Source: Paulinella micropora (lineage: Eukaryota > Cercozoa > Imbricatea > Euglyphida). Taken from it: a DNA stretch of 36,680 nucleotides. This document shows, in pieces, positions 17,791-24,961 of the stretch. The stretch is taken from NCBI GenBank assembly GCA_009731375.1, contig BJOX01000261.1:488356-525035 (forward strand). Reading direction: 5' to 3'. Every line of letters begins with the position of its first letter. Within the stretch, counting starts at the first letter, position 1. The notes under the pieces were generated by a model. The model worked only from the letters and a program-made list of their open reading frames with translations, had not been told where the DNA came from and did not search any database. A program made the translations under genes and the position numbers.

Positions 17791-18383
17791 CTACTGAAAG
17801 ATGTTGGCATTGTTAGCCTTGTGGATGGTGTTCCAGCCTCGCACAGAGCCGTTCTCGCGATCAAGAGAAGACACAGCAGGGATCCGCGCCCACTGTTCGT
17901 CTCTGATCTTGGCCGCTTGGTACTGTTCCACGAAACCTGCCACTTGCATGCAGCCCTCCCAGGAATTTCCGTAGGTTCGACACAACTCTACGAGCCATGG
18001 TAGCATGTTGGTGTTGTTGCGTCCCATGCCTCTGCGTTGTGAGCTTCGCAGCAGTTGCTCTTGCAGAAAGCTTCTCCGTACACACTGGTGATCTCCTTCG
18101 GCGTGCCGACGAGCAGGACCGCTCCCTTGTACCAAGGAGCCAGCGAGTTCTGCGACAGGCGCTGGGCCACCGTCTTCATCTGGCTGATAACAGGGAATTT
18201 GGCTTCATCGAGGCCCGTGCCCGCGGCAGACAGGGCAGAGTAGATGATCGAGCTGGTAGCGAGCGAGTCGGTCTGGATGATTGGCCGGGTCTCGGTACCA
18301 TGCTCGACTTGGTTGGCCTGGGCGGCGGCCGCCTTTTCTTCGCCTGTGTTGACTAGCGGCACGGTAGGGCCCCGGTTGCTCAT
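17791..18383 (-). CDS. Hypothetical protein, ~197 codons, frameshifted
   Basis: ATG 18383 opens MSNRGPTVPLVNTGEE and runs through SQNSLAPWYKGAVLLVG and EITSVYGEAFCKSNCCEA. Near 18035-18045 this frame is lost and a second frame continues with RNNTNMLPWLVELCRTYG, ending at 17791. The two halves abut with no other candidate gene, so one broken gene is the simplest reading. The second half has evenly spaced Cys and aromatic residues. No domain recognised. An alternative is two separate short proteins. Confidence 0.55.
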
Positions 18384-18424
18384 GGTCGTGTATAACAATC
18401 ACCCGACAAGAAAAAAAATTTTCA

Positions 18425-18649
18425 TTATTTGCCGCCGCCAATCAGCTGCTGCTCGCAGCGGGCGGCTTGTTCGGGCGTCACTTCCAACAAGATGGTGGCA
18501 TCGGCAATGGCCGGCTGCTTAAACACTTTTTCGATGGGCGCTTCGGCCACGGTAGTCTGCAGGACCTCGATGGCCCTTTTTTCAGCGTCCTCTTGCTGTC
18601 GGCGTTTCTGTCCCGCGACTCGCGCCTGTGTTTCGTTGACTTTGCCCAA
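18425..18649 (-). CDS. Short helical ORF, ~74 aa, start unclear
   Basis: Reads GKVNETQARVAGQKRRQQED then a Glu/Ala-rich helix and ends CEQQLIGGGK. The open frame begins with TTG, not ATG. An ATG at about 18691 (MQHLAFFD) lies upstream in a different frame, so a one-base indel near the T7/GC repeat at 18650-18680 may separate start and body. Position between two virion-block genes supports a real gene, but this is a weak call. Confidence 0.4.
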   Translation of the reverse strand: MGKVNETQARVAGQKRRQQEDAEKRAIEVLQTTVAEAPIEKVFKQPAIADATILLEVTPEQAARCEQQLIGGGK

Positions 18650-18731
18650 GGCCAGGGCCAGGGTCGGTCAAAAAAAGCCAAGTGCTGCATTTTTCTCTCC
18701 TTGTTTTGGCAGCCCACCAGTTTATTTTTTT

Positions 18732-20822
18732 TCAGTGAGTGCCCTTGAACGCATGCGCGATCTGGTCCGCGTCGAGGACGGCCTTGAGATCGCTCAATGC
18801 CGCCAGCATTTCTTCGCTGTCTTTTTGTTTGATAGCCAACTCGAGTCTCTTGGCCCTCTGTTGCTGGAACTCCGTGAGGTTGTCAGGCAAGGCGCGCAAG
18901 ATCCACTCCGCCGCGTCCGTAGCAGTGGCATTTGGGCCGACAAGCTGACTGATATTGCCGTACTTGAACTCCTGTGCCACTTCGGCTTTAGCCTCTGGTG
19001 ACCACTCGATCTGTGGCACATGGCCCGTGTCGCTAGCTATGGCGTGTGACAGGAGGCCTTGCACCGTGCCCGTTGTCACGGTTCCTGCTGTCAGCAGAAG
19101 CTTGCCCGTGCCGAGTGCTAGGCCACCTACGCCCTCTACGAGTTTCATTCCTGCACCCCCGAGTATTTTGCCTCCTTCGCCTGCTACGCTGCCCACGCCT
19201 ATCGCCAAGTTGCCTACACCACCCCCCAAGCCCGGCGCAGCGCTGTTGGCTGCGCTACCGATCGTAGTGCCGACCACGTCGGCAGAGCCACCAACAAGAG
19301 CACCGATCAAGCTGCCGACCCCTCCACCGACAGCCGCGATCGTGCCCAGTGCATTGGCGACCTTGTTGGCGCCGAGCGCCTTTCCGACCTTGATAGTCAG
19401 GACCTGTTGCTTGTGTTTGGCCAGCTCTTTCTGTTTTTGTGCCAATTGTTGTTTGGACATTATCCCCTTTTGTTCCGCCTCTGCGAACTTGCTCTCGGCC
19501 GCGTCAATCTGGGCAAGCATCGCACTCTTGGCCTCCTGTAGCTTGGCGGCGTTGGCCTTCGTAGCTACTTTACTCTTGAGCTCGCTCATTTCCTTAGCGT
19601 CTTGTGCTGCCTTTGCCGTCAATTTGTCCAGATTTGCAATTTCCTCCTTGGCCTTTTCTCTTTGGACCTTGGCCTCTGCCTCTTGCTTGGCGGCTTGGGT
19701 AGTGGTTTCCAACAAGTCTCCCTCAGTGTCTAGCTTCTCCTTGGTGGACTCGTTGAGCTTTTTCTTGGCTTCTACTTTCTTGGCCTCCGCTTCGGCTAAC
19801 TTCTTTTGTTGGTCTGCCTGCTTGAGAAAGGCGGCGGCCTCTGCGTCTAACTTAGCCACTTCATATTCATGTTTTTCGTCTTCGTACAGCTCCGTGGCCT
19901 GGTGCATCGCCACTGCCACGTCGATTGGGTCGGGGCTGGAGTCGTTGAGTGCTACTTGCAGCCGGGAGAGAGCAAGGTTTAGCGCCGGGCTAGGAACCAG
20001 GACGCCGGCCGTGGGCTCGAGCAGTTTGTCTTTCCATTTGGTAAACGGGTCCGATCCGCCCAGCAGGTTTGCAAAAAATGAGCCGATGTGCGTGTCCTTG
20101 GTAGCCTGAAGGAGAGCAGCCGCGTCGGTCCTGGTTTGTGGCGTAACGTACGGCGGCATGCTCTTGTGCGGCTTTGTTGTGGCCGCTGCGGGCTTTTTGG
20201 CAGGAGGGGGCGGCTCGTCTTCTTCCTCGCCCTCTTCCACCAGGCCGTCCTCGCTCTCTTTTAGTTCTTCTTTCTTCGGCTCTTTGTCCTCTTCCTTCAT
20301 CTCCGCTGCCTTTGGAGGCTCCTTGTCCTCCTCCTTGGTCTCCGGCTCTTCGTCCTCCTTCGTCTTCTCGGGTTCCGCATCATGCTCTTCCTCCTCGGCC
20401 GCGCCTGATTCATCCTCCTCCTCTTCCATCTTTTCTGGCCCCTCCGCCTTCGGCCCTTCTTCCTTCTCCTCGGTCTTCTCCTTGTCGTGTTCTGTGGTCT
20501 TCGGCCCCTCCTCCTTCTCCTTCGCTTTTGTGGCCTTCTGGTCCTCCTCCTTCTTTTTCTGTTCTACAGCCGTCGGCCCCTTCTCTTCTTCTGTCTTTGC
20601 AGGCGCAGCCTCCGCTGGCTCCAGCAGCTGCATGGCCGCGCCGAGGTTAGGATTTGCGTAGTGCATGAGGCTGCGGGCCTTGGCAGAGACGGCCACGGGG
20701 CCCTGGTTTTCCGGCCGCTTGAGTCGCTTCGGCATAGGCGACTCGTCCAGCCAGGCCGGCCTCTTTCGAGAACTGGCTACTACCGGACGAGTGCTGGCCC
20801 ATGGACAGTTTGGAGCAAACAT
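18732..20822 (-). CDS. Large coiled-coil virion/scaffold-type protein, 696 aa
   Basis: First ATG at 20822. Layout: N-terminal KRLKRPE and a segment AKARSLMHYANPNLGAAM (about residues 47-65) shared with the neighbouring WH2 protein; a Glu/Lys/Pro low-complexity region, residues ~70-225; a long coiled coil ~315-475 (AEAEAKKVEAKKKL, QKQKELAKHKQQ); a Gly/Ala/Val-rich hydrophobic segment ~480-590 (GGGVGSLIGALVGG, GGGVGNLAIGVG) that could contact membranes; and a helical C-terminal domain. No enzyme motif. A structural, scaffold or tegument-like protein is inferred from composition and location. Confidence 0.75.
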   Translation of the reverse strand: MFAPNCPWASTRPVVASSRKRPAWLDESPMPKRLKRPENQGPVAVSAKARSLMHYANPNLGAAMQLLEPAEAAPAKTEEEKGPTAVEQKKKEEDQKATKAKEKEEGPKTTEHDKEKTEEKEEGPKAEGPEKMEEEEDESGAAEEEEHDAEPEKTKEDEEPETKEEDKEPPKAAEMKEEDKEPKKEELKESEDGLVEEGEEEDEPPPPAKKPAAATTKPHKSMPPYVTPQTRTDAAALLQATKDTHIGSFFANLLGGSDPFTKWKDKLLEPTAGVLVPSPALNLALSRLQVALNDSSPDPIDVAVAMHQATELYEDEKHEYEVAKLDAEAAAFLKQADQQKKLAEAEAKKVEAKKKLNESTKEKLDTEGDLLETTTQAAKQEAEAKVQREKAKEEIANLDKLTAKAAQDAKEMSELKSKVATKANAAKLQEAKSAMLAQIDAAESKFAEAEQKGIMSKQQLAQKQKELAKHKQQVLTIKVGKALGANKVANALGTIAAVGGGVGSLIGALVGGSADVVGTTIGSAANSAAPGLGGGVGNLAIGVGSVAGEGGKILGGAGMKLVEGVGGLALGTGKLLLTAGTVTTGTVQGLLSHAIASDTGHVPQIEWSPEAKAEVAQEFKYGNISQLVGPNATATDAAEWILRALPDNLTEFQQQRAKRLELAIKQKDSEEMLAALSDLKAVLDADQIAHAFKGTH

Positions 20823-20856
20823 CAATATTTGTTTAATGACGGTCAGGAAAAAAAAA

Positions 20857-21962
20857 TCACTTGAGCCCTTCGTCTATTATCTTCTTCCTGGCTACCAGCC
20901 TGGCCTTTTTCTTTCTTATGGCTTCCGTCTCGCCTGACTTACCATGAAGGTCTTCCTCTTTCGCGATCTGCACAGTGAGTTCGACTATCGCTTCGCCCAG
21001 CTTGTGGGACCAGGCCCTCAGTTTTTCTTCTTGTTCGGGAGTCTTGTTCGCTTGGTACGCTGCTACTTTGTGTATAGCTTCCTGTTTCTTCAGGTCGGGT
21101 TTCTTGAGCGTGGCACCCTTCTTGATCAGGTCAAGCCCCGTGGGCTTCTCGGCCTTTTCTTTCTCTTCGGCTGCCTTTTTAGCGGCCGCGTGCGCCGCCG
21201 CGTCGACTTTCTTGAGCTTACCGCCCGCCTTGACGGCTTGATTGATCGCATCTTGTGGGTCTGTCGGTGCCGCCTTTTTCGCTGTTTGGTCGACTTTCTT
21301 GAGCGTTTTGCCGGCCTTGATGGACTGCATCAGCGCCTCTGTTGGGTCCGAAGTCGCCTCGATGATCTTTTTCCTCCACTCCTTGAACGCCGCTCTAAAC
21401 TGCTTGGAATACTCTCTTTTGTTATGACCCCGTCATCTCGTTTTTGGCACAGCTCTTTGTACTTCGCGTACATCTCGCTTGTCGCCTTTTCCTTTTTCAG
21501 ATCCTTGATTGGACGGCCAGACATTTTGGACGCTACCTCCCATAGCTTTTGTTCGGAGTCAATGGAGTCCAGCGCCGATGCGCCAGCGGCGGCTTTCGTG
21601 TCTGCCTTCGCGTCCATGTCGGCCTGTAGCGGCGGGGCGGCGGGGATGGATGCACCCGTGCCGGTCGTCGACAGCGGCGGGGCGATGGGAATTGGCGAGC
21701 CCGTGCCGGTCGTCGACAGCGGCGGAGCAGTGGGAATTGACGAGCCCGTGCCGGCAGCAGCGGCTGCAGGCGCGGCTGCTGCTGGCGCGACTGCATCCAG
21801 CACGGCCGAGAGCTGTGGGTTGGCATATTTCATGATTTCCCTGGTCTTGGCCGCCATCTCGACCGATCCGCCGCCCACAAAGCCAGTGCGCTGCTTCTTG
21901 AAGGAAACAGGCGCATCGCTGGTAAAAGCACGGCCGGCGTGCCTCTTGCGCCAGGGCTTCAT
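20857..21962 (-). CDS. Tandem WH2 actin-binding protein (frameshifted)
   Basis: Two frames join near 21421-21425: 21962 to ~21425 and then ~21420 to 20857. Order of parts: basic N-terminus; the segment AKTREIMKYANPQLSAVL shared with the 18732-20822 protein; Pro/Ala repeats (SSIPTAPP, SPIPIAPP, ASIPAAPP); a helical region; then three spaced WH2-type motifs, ALMQSIKAGKTLKKVD (~21339-21286), AINQAVKAGGKLKKVD (~21255-21202) and LDLIKKGATLKKPD (~21138-21094); and a basic helical C-terminus. WH2 motifs (L..I..G..LKKV) bind monomeric actin, and tandem copies after a Pro-rich stretch are the architecture of Spire/WASP-type nucleators and of baculovirus p78/83-like proteins. Actin manipulation is inferred. 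The two frames read smoothly into each other, so one gene is preferred over two. Confidence 0.7.
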
Positions 21963-22019
21963 TTTTGGGTCGAATCTTTTTTTATCAAACTGTCTGGCGG
22001 CGAAAATAAAAAAAACCTG

Positions 22020-22157
22020 CTACTTCTTCTTACTGACAACGGGTTTCTTCTTGGCCGGCTTCTTCTTGGCCTTGTTGAGCGCTGCCTTTACCGCGGCCTT
22101 CGCCGGTTCGGCTTGGTCGACTAGCAAGCGCGTCCTGTCACTCAAGACTAGCGGCAT
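22020..22157 (-). CDS. Small lysine-rich (histone-H1-tail-like) protein, 45 aa
   Basis: ATG at 22157. After MPLVLSDRTRLLVDQAEPAK it becomes AAVKAALNKAKKKPAKKKPV and ends in KKK. The AKKKP repeats resemble histone H1 tails and small basic virion peptides that neutralise packaged DNA. Divergent from the packaging ATPase gene (40-bp shared promoter region), a fitting neighbour for a DNA-condensing peptide. Function is inferred from composition only. Confidence 0.6.
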   Translation of the reverse strand: MPLVLSDRTRLLVDQAEPAKAAVKAALNKAKKKPAKKKPVVSKKK

Positions 22158-22197
22158 ATCTTTTTTTTAATATTCGGCGAGAAGTTTTAAAAAAACG

Positions 22198-23032
22198 ATG
22201 CAGCAGCAGCAGCAACCGGAAGGCCCGGTCGAACGGCTGCCGGAGCCGGAACAGCAGCTGGGCGAGAAGACAATCGAGGAGAAGATACTTGACTATGTCG
22301 ACAAGCAGAAAGACAAGGGCAAGAAGAAGAAGAAGCAGCAGCCAGCAGAGCAACTGCAGCCGACCGAGTTCAAGCGGAACATCGAAGTCTTCTACCCGCG
22401 CGAAAAGGGAGCGGGGCAGCTCTTTGTTCTCGTAGGCAAATCGGAACGAGGCAAGACCCATTTCCTGAAATGGCTCTTGTACAGCCTGTGCGCGCGCAAA
22501 AAAGACCCTTTCCAGTACGGCCTGATAATGTAAGTCGCGTCCATCCTTCCCGTTCGCTGTCTCATTGGTCTTGTTGCTTGGTAGGGTCAGAACTAAGTTC
22601 AAGAATAGCTTTTCTTTTCATTTTGCGAGCGAGCAGCACTGCAAGATCTACGAAGGGTTCAGGATGGACATCTTGCAGAACTACGTGGAAAACCTCAAGA
22701 AGCGCTATCTCGAGAACAAGTACCTGGAGCCGTCGTTCATCGTGTTTGATGATTTAGTTGGCATCATCGACAGCACCGACCGCTGGATGCAGAACTTCTT
22801 CGGAACATACCGACATTATGTAAAGTCATTGTAGCGTTGCTTGCCGTGTAAAACAGTGTATGTGTTTGTCTGTCAGAATATCACGATCTTCATCGCGGTG
22901 CAGTACCTGACTGGGCGCAACTCCGTATCACCGATTATGCGCGAACAGACCAGTCATTGCATCATGTTCAACTCGAAAGTGCAGCGGACCCTCACCAACC
23001 TATGGGAAAACTATGGGCAGCTATTTCCTTAA
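22198..23032 (+). CDS. A32-like (FtsK-HerA) DNA packaging ATPase, three exons, ends at in-frame TAA
   Basis: Pumps viral DNA into the capsid. Exons 22198-22529, 22585-22819 and 22877-23032, joined at GT-AG junctions, keep a single frame (332+235 nt = 189 codons before exon 3). Walker A is VGKSERGKTHFL (exon 1, residues ~79-90), Walker B is SFIVFDDLVG (exon 2), and the sensor region RHY|NITIFIAVQYL spans the exon 2/3 junction, followed by IMREQTSHCIMF as in viral packaging ATPases. The Gln/Lys-rich N-terminus is an extension. A TAA at 23030-23032 interrupts the frame inside the conserved domain, and the same frame stays open afterwards (see next feature). Confidence 0.9.
22530..22584 (+). other. 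Intron 1 of packaging ATPase (55 nt)
   Basis: Begins GTAAGT and ends TTGCTTGGTAG. Phase 2, within the Met codon after YGLI. Without removal the ATPase stops immediately at TAA. Confidence 0.85.
22820..22876 (+). other. Intron 2 of packaging ATPase (57 nt)
   Basis: Begins GTAAAG and ends TTTGTCTGTCAG. Phase 0, between RHY and NIT of the conserved motif, which is only continuous after splicing. Confidence 0.85.
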
Positions 23033-23629
23033 AAAGAGTTTTTTGCGCACCTGGCCGCCGCGACGGACGAGCGCCACGTCGGGACAAGGCACGCGGCCTG
23101 CGTGTACCATGAACACCTTGACCGGCTGGAGTTAAACTATAAGTCCTGGCTCGCTCCAGCTTCGTTACCAGATGGCGAAGTCATCCTCAGAGGGCCGGAC
23201 CCGCCCAAGCCGCCAAGCCGCGTAGACATCCAGAAGCAGGAACGCCTGAAACAGCTGGCGTACTGCGCGCCGAGCTGGCTGCCGACTTCTCTCAAGGGCA
23301 TGTCGCGCCAAGAGCGTGAAATGATGCAGCGCATGTTATTTTACGGCGACCGCGCGAGACAGCGCCTCAAAAAGGACGGGAAGACCATGGCCCAACGAGA
23401 CAAGGAGATCCTCCAGAAGCTGGACCAGCAAACCCGAGACGCCGAGAAGTTGGCGGCAGAGCGGTTCGCGCAACAGAACCAGTTGCAACCTGCGCCGTTC
23501 AAACCGAATTTTGTGTATACCAACGCCGGCACCACGGTCAAGCCGCTCCCGCCCGTCATAGGCAACGGCCCGCTCGCGCCTGCCACTGGCGGCAGCGGGC
23601 CGCCCGCCGACGGTTACGACAGCTCTTAA
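23033..23629 (+). pseudogene. In-frame 3' continuation of the packaging ATPase after TAA
   Basis: Directly follows the TAA at 23030 in the same frame with no further stop until 23629. The first ~45 codons (KEFFAHLAAAT..., VYHEHLDRLELNYKSWLAP) match what is expected at the C-terminal end of A32-like ATPases, so they belong to the same protein. The rest is a charged helical extension (QERLKQLAYCAPSWL, MSRQEREMMQRML) and a Pro/Gly tail. The stop could be a substitution error, a genuine inactivating mutation, or a readthrough site; no plausible GT-AG intron removes it. Other genes here also end in TAA, so codon reassignment is unlikely. Confidence 0.7.
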
Positions 23630-23680
23630 AGAAAAAAAACAACAAAAGTTCTGGCCCGTATACGTATATCAGAAGCCAAA

Positions 23681-24259
23681 ATGTTACTGGCCGCGTTACC
23701 AGCTGATCTCCTGGTAGAAGTGCTGTCTTACCTCCAAGTCGGAGAGGTCGCGCACACGATCCGTTACCTTAAAACGCACACGGACCGGTTTGCGCGCGGC
23801 CGATGGAAACGGCGCAAAGTACAGAACGGAGAGCTGGCCGGTTTGCACAAGTTCCTGAACACTACCTTCAACTTCAACGCCAAGTCGCTGCCGCGCCTCA
23901 TCAGCGACGTGGTGCGCAAGAGCGCGCACACCTGCTTCGACTGCTGCCAGAGACGGACCATCGAAGGCTACTGCAACTACTGCTTTGTGTATCACAACCG
24001 CCACCGTCTGATCACGCCCTTTGCCGCCTGTCGACGCATGGGGCGGACGTCTTTCCCTGTGCCCAAGACCACCCGCGAACCAGTCATAGCCGTGGCCTAT
24101 ATACCGGCTTACCGCTTCCGGCAAGCATACGAGGACGCGGGCTGGCCGGTGGTGGAAGCTGGCAAGTTGACGACTTACCTGTGGCTGGCGGGAGCCGAGG
24201 AGACAGCGGCCCGTTTTCTGCCTCGTTTCAACAAGGCGCTGTACATTACGGATTTTTAA
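23681..24259 (+). CDS. F-box-like zinc protein, 192 aa
   Basis: The N-terminus LLAALPADLLVEVLSYLQVG has the L-P-x-x-L-x-x-x-V-L-x-Y-L pattern of F-boxes, which recruit substrates to SCF ubiquitin ligases. Residues ~87-108 carry C-x-x-C-C...Y-C-x-x-C (CFDCCQRRTIEGYCNYC), likely a zinc site. The C-terminal part has several Tyr/Trp-rich strands. F-box-like proteins are common in algal and amoebal large DNA viruses and may redirect host ubiquitination. The call rests on motif shape only. Confidence 0.65.
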   Translation: MLLAALPADLLVEVLSYLQVGEVAHTIRYLKTHTDRFARGRWKRRKVQNGELAGLHKFLNTTFNFNAKSLPRLISDVVRKSAHTCFDCCQRRTIEGYCNYCFVYHNRHRLITPFAACRRMGRTSFPVPKTTREPVIAVAYIPAYRFRQAYEDAGWPVVEAGKLTTYLWLAGAEETAARFLPRFNKALYITDF

Positions 24260-24279
24260 ATCTTCTTCTGTCAATCTTT

Positions 24280-24287
24280 TTAATTAA
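24280..24287 (+). promoter_or_regulatory. TTAATTAA element before the 24296 ORF
   Basis: Octamer followed by an A run, 8 bp before the ATG at 24296, matching the arrangement at 7947 and 15929. Confidence 0.4.
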
Positions 24288-24295
24288 AAAGCGAA

Positions 24296-24595
24296 ATGCT
24301 CTGGGAAGCTGCCAAATTCATTTTCTTCTTGCCTGTCCTGTTCTTCGTAAGTCAGAATAGGGGTCAGGAGCTCGAAAGGAGGCACTGTCTCTTCTTCGGT
24401 AACGGCAACTGCACCAACTGTCTCGTCCAGTCCAGGCTGGAACGCGCTTGTTGTGTCTGGAGCGAGCTCAGCAAGGGATGCAAATCCGTCGCGGACGCAT
24501 TGCAGATCGCTCACGACAACGGCGACGCTTGGTACAAGGGGCTGGTGGTGCCCGCCGTGAGCGGGCGCCCCAGTCAGTCGCGAACTGGCCCATGA
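24296..24595 (+). CDS. Cys-rich small protein with N-terminal hydrophobic segment, 99 aa
   Basis: The TTAATTAA element precedes its ATG by 8 bp. The first 19 residues (MLWEAAKFIFFLPVLFFVS) look like a signal or anchor segment; the rest has seven Cys (CLFFGNGNCTNC, ACC, GC). No family recognised. An antisense frame at 24284-24514 is also open but begins with GTG, so the plus-strand ORF is preferred on start codon and upstream element. Confidence 0.45.
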   Translation: MLWEAAKFIFFLPVLFFVSQNRGQELERRHCLFFGNGNCTNCLVQSRLERACCVWSELSKGCKSVADALQIAHDNGDAWYKGLVVPAVSGRPSQSRTGP

Positions 24596-24789
24596 CTTCG
24601 ACTGCTATTTCGGGCGCGCAGACCCACGTGCCACAGCGCTGGCCGCGCTGTTTCGGGAATTTGAATTTCGAAATGTGACCGTTGGTTACGCGATAGGGGT
24701 GTAGTTCAAGGTGCCTGCGAATTCGTTCCGTGCAACGGCTAGGAGTCAAAAAAGGAAACGTTTTCCCTGCAAAATCAATCAGTGAAATT

Positions 24790-24799
24790 NNNNNNNNNN
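24790..24799. other. 10-N scaffold gap
   Basis: Placeholder gap in the intergenic region. AGTGAAATT occurs on both sides, which suggests a collapsed local repeat. Confidence 0.95.
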
Positions 24800-24910
24800 A
24801 ATGAGTGAAATTTTCCCGTCAGGTGCCACTCGGCACGGTTTGTCGCGGTTCATCGTAATTAGCGGCACGGCCAAAAAAATTGCAAGGGATTCGACCTTGC
24901 TTGCTTTTCA

Positions 24911-24933
24911 CTTTCGACTTTCAATAAAAGTCG
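24911..24933 (-). terminator. Hairpin 29 bp after the recombinase stop
   Basis: TTCGACTTT (24911-24919) pairs perfectly with AAAGTCGAA (24925-24933) around a 5-base loop. Its position just beyond the stop of the minus-strand recombinase gene suits a 3'-end-forming hairpin. Confidence 0.45.
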
Positions 24934-24961
24934 AATTATGAGCTTTTAATTCTTGAAACTC

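Larger units (their letters stand above)
24596..24961. other. Intergenic region, no gene seen
   Basis: Lies between the ends of the convergent Cys-rich ORF and the recombinase. It holds a 10-N gap (24790-24799) flanked by AGTGAAATT on both sides, an AATAAA at 24921 and a hairpin at 24911-24933. Confidence 0.7.

Noticed and set aside
18955-20661. Plus-strand Ser/Leu/Pro-rich ORFs opposite the 696-aa gene
   Set aside because: They mirror the Glu/Lys-rich coding strand (CTC, TTC, TCC codons) and have no independent features.
22198-23032. A third intron removing the TAA at 23030
   Set aside because: No GT-AG pair around the stop keeps the frame without deleting conserved ATPase sequence.
24284-24514. 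Antisense acidic ORF opposite the Cys-rich 24296 gene
   Set aside because: It begins with GTG, has no upstream element, and the plus-strand ORF has an ATG with TTAATTAA in front.
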